DNA from: Betaproteobacteria bacterium RIFCSPLOWO2_02_FULL_63_19
GTDB lineage: Bacteria; Pseudomonadota; Gammaproteobacteria; Burkholderiales; SG8-39
NCBI GenBank assembly: GCA_001770415.1
Contig: MEQX01000010.1
Location: 1-63,394, forward strand
Reading direction: 5' to 3'
Length of the DNA stretch: 63,394 nucleotides
Both the position numbers and the translations under genes were made by a program. Shown here in pieces: positions 26,134 to 34,127 of the stretch. The notes under the pieces are model-generated. The model did no database searches. It was not told where the DNA came from and was given only the letters and a program-made list of their open reading frames with translations. Within the stretch, counting starts at the first letter, position 1. Each line of letters starts with the position of its first letter.

Positions 26134-26610
26134 TTAGTTGGGTTGCAGCGCGAACTGCAGCGCGAGATCGTAACCGCGGCTCCCGAGGCCGCAGATGGTC
26201 CCGACTGCAATGTCCGAGAAATAAGAATGTTGCCGGAACGGCTCTCGGGCCTGAATGTTGGATAGATGCACCTCGATGAAAGGAATCTTTACCCCCGCGA
26301 GGGCATCCCTGAGGGCTACGCTGGTATGGGTGTAGCCTGCGGGATTGATAACAATGAACGCAAATCCTTGTGCTTTGGCGTCATGCACGCGTTCGATCAA
26401 TGCTCCCTCATGGTTGCTGTGAAAGCATTCCAGTACCACGCCGTACGCCCGGGCCAGGCGCACCAGCCGCTGATCGATATCCTCAAGGGTTTCCCTGCCG
26501 TAGATTTCAGGTTCCCGAACACCTAGCAGGTCGAGATTGGGGCCGTGCAGCACAAGAATCTTTCGGGCCTTATTACTGGCGGCGGAGCGAGCGCGTCTGG
26601 ATTTCACCAT
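26134..26610 (-). CDS. aroQ: Type II 3-dehydroquinate dehydratase
   Basis: 158 residues. Catalyses dehydration of 3-dehydroquinate in the shikimate pathway. The active-site region is [18 protein letters not shown] with the catalytic Tyr. [27 protein letters not shown] and [11 protein letters not shown] with the catalytic His follow. The N-terminus has about 15 extra basic residues ([14 protein letters not shown]) that may not be translated if a later start is used. It lies 51 bases upstream of accB on the same strand. Confidence 0.95.
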   Translation of the reverse strand: MVKSRRARSAASNKARKILVLHGPNLDLLGVREPEIYGRETLEDIDQRLVRLARAYGVVLECFHSNHEGALIERVHDAKAQGFAFIVINPAGYTHTSVALRDALAGVKIPFIEVHLSNIQAREPFRQHSYFSDIAVGTICGLGSRGYDLALQFALQPN

Positions 26611-26681
26611 GATTCGAAGTTTGCCGGAAATCCGGTCACGTTGTCGATATTTTCGCCGAAGTTCGCGTCAGGTACGTCAAT

Positions 26682-27203
26682 TTAGCTACTTGCCATCTGG
26701 ATGGCCTTTTCGAGTTCGATCTCGGTAATGGCGCCGAGTCGCGTCCTGATCACCTTCCCGTTTCGGTCGAACACCACCGTATAGGGCAATGCGGAAGCCG
26801 TGTTTCCGAGTCTCCGCGAAAGATCAAGGACCGCAAAACTCCCGATAAGCAGAGGGTAGCCAACACGGTACTCTAAAGCAAATTGACGTACTTTGTCAGC
26901 AGAATCGACGGAGATGCCGACAATTTGGACACCTTTTGACGCATATTTCGTTTGGAAACGGACCAATAGTGGAATTTCCTGCCGGCAGGGCCCACACCAG
27001 GTCGCCCAGAAATTGACGATCAAAACACCGTCCCGCCATTGCTCGAGGCTCCTGGATTCCCCCGAGACGTCGGGGAGCCGCAAACGCATCATTTCGGCGA
27101 CCGCCTCATCGTGTGATCGGTCTGTCGTGACATAAGCCCACAGCCCGGCACCCGCGGCCAGCGCCGTGGCGACAAGCACGACCATGCTGGCCGCCTTACG
27201 CAT
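26682..27203 (-). CDS. TlpA-family membrane-anchored thioredoxin
   Basis: 173 residues. An N-terminal uncleaved signal anchor (MVVLVATALAAGAGLWAYV) is followed by a periplasmic thioredoxin fold with the redox motif WCGPC in NFWATWCGPCRQEIP. The cis-Pro region ALPYTVVFDRNG is also present. It reduces disulfides in the periplasm, for example in cytochrome c maturation. The ATG at 27203 overlaps the upstream gene's stop by eight bases (GATGCGTAA), so translation is coupled. Confidence 0.92.
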   Translation of the reverse strand: MRKAASMVVLVATALAAGAGLWAYVTTDRSHDEAVAEMMRLRLPDVSGESRSLEQWRDGVLIVNFWATWCGPCRQEIPLLVRFQTKYASKGVQIVGISVDSADKVRQFALEYRVGYPLLIGSFAVLDLSRRLGNTASALPYTVVFDRNGKVIRTRLGAITEIELEKAIQMASS

Positions 27204-27807
27204 CGCTTGCGAGCAGCAGCGCCACGGCCGGTATGCCGGCGCGCTCGATAGGCCGGCCGGCGGGGCTGGCTTTGAGCGTCCCGCGCTCGTCGTTGGCACG
27301 GCACACCGCTATGCTGACGGGAGTGCCCTCCCAATCGAGCTTCAACACGGATATTGCGAGTTCTCGGTCGCCGGCAAAATGCCGTTGTTCGGTTGCTTCA
27401 TATGGAACGGCGCGGTTGATCAGAAACAACTCAACCGCCTTGCTGTCGTCGGTAAACAGCTGTAAGTCGATTTCGCTGTATCGGCCGGCCGTGCCTTTGA
27501 GCACCGGACCTGAAAGATAGGGACGAAACGGCTCGAGCAGACGCATCAGTTCCAGCGCCCGGTTGCGGAGCCTTCGAATCCGTTCACGCTGCTCGTCGCC
27601 CTGGTAAAGGGACTGGTAAGTGCGTAGTTCAAACTCGATTTCCTCGTTTTTCGGGAGGGCCTGGGTGTCCTCGGCTCCCAACTGCCGGGCCGCTTTGCGT
27701 TTGGCGAGCGCGAAGTCCTCGACCCCGTCTTCGGCCATGATTCGCGCCGCAGCTGCTGCAATGCGGGTGCGCATCTGCTGCAGCTTGTGTTTTGCATCCT
27801 TCGTCAT
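27196..27807 (-). CDS. Nucleotidyltransferase-like protein of unknown function
   Basis: 203 residues, not a family I can name with certainty. The N-terminal 60 residues are Ala/Lys/Arg-rich and helical. The middle carries LKGTAGRYSEIDLQLFTDD, which follows the minimal nucleotidyltransferase pattern (Gly-Ser/Thr ... Ser-x-Ile-Asp-Leu); the usual first Asp of the DxD pair is Glu here. It is translationally coupled to tlpA and divergent from mpl, an arrangement common in betaproteobacteria. Confidence 0.7.
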   Translation of the reverse strand: MTKDAKHKLQQMRTRIAAAAARIMAEDGVEDFALAKRKAARQLGAEDTQALPKNEEIEFELRTYQSLYQGDEQRERIRRLRNRALELMRLLEPFRPYLSGPVLKGTAGRYSEIDLQLFTDDSKAVELFLINRAVPYEATEQRHFAGDRELAISVLKLDWEGTPVSIAVCRANDERGTLKASPAGRPIERAGIPAVALLLASDA

Positions 27808-27990
27808 GGGGATCGGCTGGAACCGAGGTTTCCGGCATCATACCGCAGCGGGTCGGACGCACGAAGTGCGCTAGAATTCCCGGCCCGAAGTTCCCGTATC
27901 GACGACACCGGCACGGCATGCCGCCGGGTGGCCCCCATGCCAGACTCTGGGGTTCCGGGTCTTCGATGCAACAAGCTCCTGAATTCTAGA

Positions 27991-29349
27991 ATGCATATCC
28001 ATATTCTCGGCATCTGCGGCACCTTTATGGGGGGCCTGGCCTTAATTGCCAAACAGGCGGGGCACCACGTGACCGGGTGCGATGCGGACGTTTATCCGCC
28101 GATGAGCACGCAACTGGCCGGCTCGGGCATCGAATTGATCGCAGGATACGGCGACGAACAACTTGCATTGCGTCCAGACCTGTGGGTGATCGGAAACGTC
28201 GTTTCCCGCGGTAACACCCTCATGGAAGCGATACTTGAGCGGGGTGATCGATATGTGTCCGGGCCGCAATGGCTCAGCGAGAATGTCTTGCTACATAAGT
28301 GGGTGCTCGCCGTCGCGGGAACGCACGGTAAGACAAGCACTTCTGCGATGTTGGCTTGGATTCTGGAGGATGCGGGCCATCGACCCGGTTTCCTCATCGG
28401 CGGGCTACCCCGCAATTTCGACATTTCCGCGCGACTTACCGATGGCGACTTCTTTGTGATCGAGGCCGACGAATACGACACGGCATTTTTCGACAAGCGG
28501 CCCAAGTTCCTGCACTATCGGCCCAAGACCGCGATATTGAACAATATCGAGTTCGATCATGCTGACATCTTCGCCGATCTAGCGTCGATTGAGCGTCAAT
28601 TTCATTATTTCGTGCGTACAATTCCCCGATCCGGGCTAGTGGTATCCAATGGCCGCGAACCCGCGATCGACCGGGTGCTCGCACAGGGGTGCTGGACCCC
28701 GGTCGAGCGCTTTGGCGTCGATGGTGGGTGGCAGACAAGCGGCGAACGTGACGAGTGTTTTGAGGTCAGTTTCCTCGGTCGTCCGCTAGGAGAGGTCCGG
28801 TGGGATCTGTTGGGCGCGCATAATCGACTCAACGCGCTTGCAGCAATCGCCGGCGCCCGGCATGCGGGCGTGCCGCCTGGGCGGGCCATCGCGGCACTGG
28901 ATCGTTTCCAAAACGTTCGGCGGCGGCTCGAGATAAGAGGCACTGTGGGAGGAATTTTCGTCTATGACGATTTCGCTCATCACCCGACCGCGATTGCCAC
29001 GACCCTGGCGGGATTGCGACGCAAGGTCGGCGGCCAGCGCATTCTGGCCGTGTTCGAACCGCGCTCCAACACGATGAAACTCGGTGTGCTGAAGGACCAG
29101 CTTCCCGCGAGTCTCGCCGCTGCGGACAGGGTCTATTGCTATTCACGGCGGCTGGAGTGGAACCCGCGCGAAGCGCTCGCCCCGCTCGGCGCGAAGCTGA
29201 GATGTGAAGCCGAGCTCGAGGCGCTCGTTGCGGCGGTCGCGTCCGATGCCCGGTCAGGCGACCACGTCGTGATTATGTCAAATGGGGACTTTGGAGGCAT
29301 ACACGCCAAGCTGCTCGATCGCCTCGGATCGCGAGGCCGATCATGCTGA
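27991..29349 (+). CDS. mpl: UDP-N-acetylmuramate:L-alanyl-gamma-D-glutamyl-meso-diaminopimelate ligase
   Basis: 452 residues. A cell-wall recycling enzyme that joins UDP-MurNAc to the recycled tripeptide. The Mur-ligase fold is shown by HILGICGTFMGGLALIA, the P-loop AGTHGKTSTSAML, EADEYDTAFFDKRPKF, NNIEFDHADIF and YDDFAHHPTAI. The ATG at 27991 gives the family's standard N-terminus; the frame is open 68 codons upstream without similarity. It is the first gene of mpl-(yqiA relic)-RNB-tonB-aroE-mtgA. Confidence 0.95.
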   Translation: MHIHILGICGTFMGGLALIAKQAGHHVTGCDADVYPPMSTQLAGSGIELIAGYGDEQLALRPDLWVIGNVVSRGNTLMEAILERGDRYVSGPQWLSENVLLHKWVLAVAGTHGKTSTSAMLAWILEDAGHRPGFLIGGLPRNFDISARLTDGDFFVIEADEYDTAFFDKRPKFLHYRPKTAILNNIEFDHADIFADLASIERQFHYFVRTIPRSGLVVSNGREPAIDRVLAQGCWTPVERFGVDGGWQTSGERDECFEVSFLGRPLGEVRWDLLGAHNRLNALAAIAGARHAGVPPGRAIAALDRFQNVRRRLEIRGTVGGIFVYDDFAHHPTAIATTLAGLRRKVGGQRILAVFEPRSNTMKLGVLKDQLPASLAAADRVYCYSRRLEWNPREALAPLGAKLRCEAELEALVAAVASDARSGDHVVIMSNGDFGGIHAKLLDRLGSRGRSC

Positions 29350-29350
29350 G

Positions 29351-29539
29351 CTAGCTCCACGGTTTCAATTAACCGGTGACGAAGTTCTCGAGTACCGCGA
29401 GGCGTTTGAAAGATACGCCGGTGCGGAGCGGTGGGTGGTACCGGGAGGCGATCGCACCATCGCGAGCTTTGCGGATCACATCTCGCACATGCTGAAGTTT
29501 TCGGGCCTGGCCGCGGACTCCCCGGAATTGCGCGCCTGA
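29351..29539 (+). pseudogene. Relic of a YqiA-type (UPF0227) esterase, C-terminus only
   Basis: The last about 60 residues read LTGDEVLEYREAFERYAGAERW then VVPGGD, DHISHMLKFSGL, matching the C-terminal end of YqiA/UPF0227 alpha/beta esterases. These genes sit in this position between mpl and the RNB gene in related genomes. About 130 residues carrying the nucleophile are missing. The catalytic His usually found in GGDH is Arg here (GGDRTI). No start codon fits, and an ATG at 29282 lies inside mpl. The relic begins immediately after the mpl stop. Confidence 0.6.
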
Positions 29540-29589
29540 GTGCCCGGCGCATCGCGTCGGACCCGGACTCGTAGGCGACCCGAGGTCGG

Positions 29590-29595
29590 TATAAT
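29590..29595 (+). promoter_or_regulatory. Candidate -10 element upstream of the RNB ribonuclease gene
   Basis: A perfect TATAAT lies about 100 bases before the GTG start, in the gap after the YqiA relic. No good -35 hexamer is present at 16-18 bases, so the promoter is only suggested. Confidence 0.35.
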
Positions 29596-29696
29596 CAGCC
29601 ACGCCAACACGCCCACGACACCTTCCCGGAGCACGATTCCGGCCGGCGTTGTGCGATTTCGGCTTCATTTTCCGCGGCCTTGCCGAATTCCCACCA

Positions 29697-31544
29697 GTGA
29701 ACGTACTTTACGAAGAAAGCAGCGCCTTCAAGGTTGGCACCATCCTGAGCGACGGGAGCGGTGCCATCCAGGTCGAAGCGCCGCACGGCAAGCGCAGCAA
29801 GGTCAAGGCCTCGGCGGTGTTGCTGCGTTTCGAACGGCCCGGCTCGACCGAGCTGCAACAGCAGGCGGAGCAAATCGCCGGCGATATTGACGTCGATTTC
29901 CTCTGGCAGTGCTGCGGGGAACAGGAGTTCGGTTTTCTTGACCTGGCGCGCGAATACTGCGGTCGGGAGCCGAATGCCGTGGAGGCGGCAGCGATCCTGT
30001 TCAGACTGCAATCGGCACCTATCTATTTCTCTCGCAAGGGCAAGGGTCGTTTCAGGGCCGCGCCGCCTGAGACCCTTAAGGCGGCACTCGCTGGACAGGA
30101 GCGCCGGCGCCAGCAGCAGCTGCAAATCGCGTCCTGGAGCGATGAACTTGTCGGCGGTGACTTTCCCAGGAATTTCCTGCCGCTCCTCGGCATGTTGCTC
30201 TACCGGCCCGACCGCAATAGGCCCGAGACAAAGGCGCTCGAACACGCGTGCGAGCAAACAGGCCTATCGCGGGTCAGATTGATCGCCCGTACCGGTGTCT
30301 TGCCGTCGTCGCACGATTACAATCTCAACCGCTTTCTGTTTGATTGTTTTCCGCGCGGTACGGAGTTCCCTGAGGGAATAGAGGTCGAGGACCCGCCCGA
30401 TCTCGAGCTGGCGGATGTCTCCGCGTTCAGCCTTGACGACGCTACCACCACTGAAATCGACGATGCTTTCTCGGTGACGCGGCTGCCGGACGGACGCTGG
30501 CGGGTCGGCATCCACATCGCCGCGCCGGGCCTGGGATTCGCGCCGGGATCCCCCGTAGACCAGATCGCGCGCGCGCGCATGTCCACGGTCTATGTGCCCG
30601 GGCGCAAGATCACCATGTTGCCGCCCCGGGCCATCGAGCGCTACACGCTCGCCGAGAATTATGCGTGCCCGTCGATATCGCTCTACCTTGATGTGCGCGG
30701 TGACGACTTCACGGTGGAAAACGAACACACCCGCATCGAGCGGGTGCGCATTGCCGCGAATCTGCGCCACCAGCAGGTCGAGAGCCTGGACGCCGCGTTT
30801 CTCGCCGATGATCTTCCGGGGGAGATACCCTTCGCGGGGGAACTGCATTTTCTGTGGCGGCTTGCGCTCGCTTTCGAGGCACGCCGCGGAAAGCCCTCGA
30901 CAAGTCAGGAGCGATCCGAGTACAACTTTTATGTCGAGAACGACCGTGTCACCATCGTCGAGCGCAAGCGGGGCACGCCGCTCGACAAGCTGGTCGCCGA
31001 GATGATGATCCGTGCCAACAACAGCTGGGGCCGGCTGCTCGACGACAACGGCGTGGCCGCCATCTACCGCGTACAGGGCAACGGCAAGGTGCGGATGACG
31101 ACCGCGGCCGCGCCGCACCAGGGACTGGGGATAAACCATTATATTTGGGCCAGTTCGCCTCTGCGCCGCTACGTGGATCTTCTCAACCAGTGGCAGCTGC
31201 TCGCGTTGCTCAAGCACGAATCTCCGCCCTTCACGCGCAGCGCCGACAGCCTGCTCGCCGCCGTGCACGATTTCGAGACAAGCTATGCCCTGTACGCCGA
31301 ATGTCAATCGCGCATGGAGCGCTACTGGTGCCTGCGCTGGCTGTTGCAGAACGAGCTCAAGGTTGCAGCGGGGCAGGTGGCGCGCGAGAATCTGGTGAAG
31401 CTGGACAGTCTACCGCTCGAGTGTCGTGTTCCGTCGCTGCCTGCGGATCTGCCTCCTGGTACCCGGGTCGAGTTGGATGTGGTCGAAATCGATTTGTTCG
31501 AATGTGAGCTGAAATGCGTCTTGCGACAGCTCGTCCAAACCTAA
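29697..31544 (+). CDS. RNB-domain exoribonuclease (RNase II/R-like)
   Basis: 615 residues. The catalytic RNB domain (about 240-560) has the Asp cluster in SLDDATTTEIDDAFSV and the segments HIAAPGLGFAPGSPVD and ARMSTVYVPGRKITMLP. ERYTLAENYACPSISLYLDV and the C-terminal SSPLRRYVDLLNQWQL also belong to the family. It degrades RNA 3' to 5'. The GTG start (NVLYEES... N-terminus) matches family members in betaproteobacteria. A frame start at 29649 would add an unrelated 16 residues. It precedes tonB, aroE and mtgA. Confidence 0.9.
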   Translation: MNVLYEESSAFKVGTILSDGSGAIQVEAPHGKRSKVKASAVLLRFERPGSTELQQQAEQIAGDIDVDFLWQCCGEQEFGFLDLAREYCGREPNAVEAAAILFRLQSAPIYFSRKGKGRFRAAPPETLKAALAGQERRRQQQLQIASWSDELVGGDFPRNFLPLLGMLLYRPDRNRPETKALEHACEQTGLSRVRLIARTGVLPSSHDYNLNRFLFDCFPRGTEFPEGIEVEDPPDLELADVSAFSLDDATTTEIDDAFSVTRLPDGRWRVGIHIAAPGLGFAPGSPVDQIARARMSTVYVPGRKITMLPPRAIERYTLAENYACPSISLYLDVRGDDFTVENEHTRIERVRIAANLRHQQVESLDAAFLADDLPGEIPFAGELHFLWRLALAFEARRGKPSTSQERSEYNFYVENDRVTIVERKRGTPLDKLVAEMMIRANNSWGRLLDDNGVAAIYRVQGNGKVRMTTAAAPHQGLGINHYIWASSPLRRYVDLLNQWQLLALLKHESPPFTRSADSLLAAVHDFETSYALYAECQSRMERYWCLRWLLQNELKVAAGQVARENLVKLDSLPLECRVPSLPADLPPGTRVELDVVEIDLFECELKCVLRQLVQT

Positions 31545-31560
31545 TACAGATTCTTAGAAT

Positions 31561-31579
31561 ATCAGTATAATTTACTGAT
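31561..31579 (+). promoter_or_regulatory. AT-rich inverted repeat containing a perfect TATAAT, upstream of tonB
   Basis: ATCAGTA and TACTGAT form a perfect 7-bp inverted repeat with a 5-base centre. TATAAT at 31566-31571 is embedded in it. The surrounding 60 bases are strikingly AT-rich for this genome. This would suit a promoter overlapped by an operator. No good -35 is visible. Confidence 0.45.
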
Positions 31580-31653
31580 TAGACAGATTTTTACAGAGCC
31601 GTTTGTCCCACACTTTTACCCGTGGTTCAAGTTTCAGTCGTTGGCCCGAGCCG

Positions 31654-32508
31654 ATGGCCAGGGTCGATCCGTCCTCACGCGTGTTCGTGCTGTCGCTGGC
31701 GATTTCATTGGTGATGCATGCGTTCGTTCTTTCGATTCAGTTCAAGTTTCCGGATGGCCGCAAACCAACTTCGCCGAATACGCTTGACGTGGTGTTCGTC
31801 AACAGCAAAACGCGCTCGAAGCCACTGAACGCGGAGGTATTGGCGCAGGCCAACCTCGACCGTGGCGGCAATACCGATCTTAGCCGGCGCGCGAAGACGC
31901 CATCGCCGTTCCGAAGGAAAGACGTTTCAGGCAAGGATACGACGCAGGCCAAGCGCCGTGTACAGGAACTCGAGGCGCAGCAGCGTCAGCTGCTATCGCA
32001 AGTCCAGTCCAAGACTGCCGCCCCGGTCCAGGAGGTCAAACCGCAGATCGAGTCCAAGCCGGTGGATTCCGCCGTCGACCTGGCGCAACGCGCGCTGGCG
32101 ATTGCGCGTTTGGAGGCGCAACTTTCACGTTCGATTGACGAATACAACAAGCGCCCGCGCAAACAGTTTATCGGCGCTCGAGCAACGGAGTACCGTTTCG
32201 CCCAGTACGTGGACGATTGGCGCCGGAAGATCGAGCGTATCGGCAACTTGAATTATCCCGAGGGCGCGCGTGGGCGCATCTACGGCAGCCTGCGGCTGAC
32301 GGTATCGATCAACGCCGACGGCTCACTCGCTGGTCTGGCACTGGAGCGCTCCTCGGGCCAAGAAATACTCGACCGCGCGGCCCGGCGCATCGTGCGAATG
32401 GGAGCACCCTACGCCCGTTTCCCGGAGAACATCCGGCGCGACACGGACATACTGGTGATTACACGCACCTGGCATTTCGCGCGCGGCGACAGGATATTCA
32501 GCGACTAG
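31654..32508 (+). CDS. TonB-family energy transducer
   Basis: 284 residues from the ATG at 31654. A membrane anchor (VFVLSLAISLVMHAFVLSIQF) is followed by a long charged, Gln-rich periplasmic linker with coiled-coil tendency (about 90-165). The C-terminal TonB domain has YPEGARGRIYGSLRLTVSINADGSL and a final GAPYARFP. It would couple the proton-motive force via ExbBD to outer-membrane receptors. There is no strong ribosome binding site at this ATG; a TTG at 31603 would add 17 residues. The gene order RNB-tonB-aroE-mtgA is typical of betaproteobacteria. Confidence 0.85.
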   Translation: MARVDPSSRVFVLSLAISLVMHAFVLSIQFKFPDGRKPTSPNTLDVVFVNSKTRSKPLNAEVLAQANLDRGGNTDLSRRAKTPSPFRRKDVSGKDTTQAKRRVQELEAQQRQLLSQVQSKTAAPVQEVKPQIESKPVDSAVDLAQRALAIARLEAQLSRSIDEYNKRPRKQFIGARATEYRFAQYVDDWRRKIERIGNLNYPEGARGRIYGSLRLTVSINADGSLAGLALERSSGQEILDRAARRIVRMGAPYARFPENIRRDTDILVITRTWHFARGDRIFSD

Positions 32509-32536
32509 GCCAGCGCACTGTCATCTGGTCATTTTC

Positions 32537-33346
32537 ATGATCGATCACTACGCGGTAATCGGCAATCCGGTCGAACACAGCAAGTCGCCGCAGATCCATA
32601 CCATGTTCGCGCGCGACTGCGGCCAGGACATCGCGTACCGCCGGCTGCTCGCACCACTTGATGGCTTCAGGGACACGGTGGAACGTTTTAGAGCCGAAGG
32701 TGGGCGCGGCCTCAACGTTACGCTGCCCTTCAAGGAACAAGCCTACCGCCTTGCCACCGTGCATACGGACCGCGCCCGCTCGGCAGGCGCGGTCAACACG
32801 CTACGATTCGATGCCGATAGCATTTTCGGCGACAACACGGATGGCGCCGGTCTGGTGCGTGACATACGCGAGAACCTCGGCATCACGATCGCAGCGCGGC
32901 GGGTGCTGCTGCTGGGCGCGGGCGGCGCCGCGCGCGGCGTCCTGGGCCCACTGCTGGCCGAGGCTCCCGCGGCGCTGACCATCGCAAACCGGACGCTCAC
33001 GCGCGCTCAGGATCTCGCGCGGCATTTTGACTCGAACGTGCACGCGAGTACCTATCAGGAATTGTCCGGAAACACGTTCGACGTGGTAATCAACGCTACC
33101 TCGGCGAGCCTTGCCGGGGCGCTGCCTCCCCTTCCCCGGGGCGTGTACGCGGCAGGTGCGCTCGCCTACGACATGATGTACGGAACGAAATCGGCAGTGT
33201 TTCTGGAGAACGCCCGCGCGGCAGGTGCGGGTCTCACAGCCGATGGTCTCGGAATGCTCGTCGAGCAGGCAGCGGAATCATTTTTCCTGTGGCGCGGCGT
33301 CCGGCCGCGTACCGCCACGGTACTCGCGGCACTGCGCGCAGCATAG
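32537..33346 (+). CDS. aroE: Shikimate dehydrogenase
   Basis: 269 residues. NADPH-dependent reduction of 3-dehydroshikimate. Substrate-binding residues appear in VIGNPVEHSKSPQIH; the catalytic Lys is in NVTLPFKEQAY and Asp in FGDNTDGAGL. The NADP-binding loop is LLGAGGAARGVLGPL followed by IANRTLTRA. Standard length. It lies 28 bases after tonB and 6 bases before mtgA. Confidence 0.97.
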   Translation: MIDHYAVIGNPVEHSKSPQIHTMFARDCGQDIAYRRLLAPLDGFRDTVERFRAEGGRGLNVTLPFKEQAYRLATVHTDRARSAGAVNTLRFDADSIFGDNTDGAGLVRDIRENLGITIAARRVLLLGAGGAARGVLGPLLAEAPAALTIANRTLTRAQDLARHFDSNVHASTYQELSGNTFDVVINATSASLAGALPPLPRGVYAAGALAYDMMYGTKSAVFLENARAAGAGLTADGLGMLVEQAAESFFLWRGVRPRTATVLAALRAA

Positions 33347-33352
33347 CGAATC

Positions 33353-34072
33353 GTGGTCAGCGCAATCACGCGGTTTCGGCGCGGTCTTTCCCGCTGGTTG
33401 GTCGCGGGGCTGGCGGTGACTTTCGCCGGCCTTGCGATTTACCAGGGCTGGTTTCTTGCGCACATCGTGTACTGGGTGAAACACAATCCTGGCACGACCA
33501 GCCTCATGGAAACGCGGCTCGCAGCCTTGCGAAGGACACATCCAGCGGCAAAACTCAAGCGTCGCTGGGTCGATTACAGCCGGACTTCCATTAACCTCAA
33601 GCGCGCCGTAGTGGCCGCCGAGGACGCGAAATTCGTCGATCACGAGGGATTCGACTGGGAGGGAATTCAGCGCGCGCAACAGAAGAACCAGCGCCTCGGC
33701 AAAGTGGTCGCCGGCGGCTCAACCATCTCGCAGCAATTGGCAAAGAACCTGTTTCTTACCGGGGAGCGGAGTTTGCTGCGCAAAGGGCAAGAGGCAATCA
33801 TTACGGCCATGCTTGAAGCGGTCATGGACAAGCGCCGTATCCTCGAGATCTATCTCAATGTCGTCGAATGGGGCGAAGGCGTCTTCGGCGCCGACGCCGC
33901 GGCGCGTCACTACTTCGGGGTGTCCGCGGCGGCAGTTAGCGCCGGGCAGGCGGCGCGGCTTGCCGCCATGCTGCCGCGTCCGCGTTTCTACGACCGCACT
34001 CGCGAGTCGCCGTATCTGGCGCGCTACGCGGAGATCATCGAGAGGCGCATGCCGGCGGCCCGGGTACCGTGA
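33353..34072 (+). CDS. mtgA: Monofunctional peptidoglycan glycosyltransferase
   Basis: 239 residues. One N-terminal membrane helix (WLVAGLAVTFAGLAIYQGWFL) and a periplasmic GT51 domain. Motifs in order are AAEDAKFVDHEGFDW with the catalytic Glu, GGSTISQQLAKNLFL, KRRILEIYLNVVEWGEGVFGA and a final Arg-rich region. It polymerises lipid II into glycan strands. It lies 6 bases after aroE and ends the operon. Confidence 0.96.
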   Translation: MVSAITRFRRGLSRWLVAGLAVTFAGLAIYQGWFLAHIVYWVKHNPGTTSLMETRLAALRRTHPAAKLKRRWVDYSRTSINLKRAVVAAEDAKFVDHEGFDWEGIQRAQQKNQRLGKVVAGGSTISQQLAKNLFLTGERSLLRKGQEAIITAMLEAVMDKRRILEIYLNVVEWGEGVFGADAAARHYFGVSAAAVSAGQAARLAAMLPRPRFYDRTRESPYLARYAEIIERRMPAARVP

Positions 34073-34127
34073 GAAGTGTACCGCCCGAGATGAGGCCGAA
34101 AGCCAGGTCGGAAACATCGGTGCGGAT

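Noticed and set aside
29595..31307. Long open frames on the minus strand opposite the RNB ribonuclease gene (220 and 347 codons)
   Set aside because: They mirror the real gene in GC-rich DNA, resemble no family, and have no ribosome binding site or neighbours.
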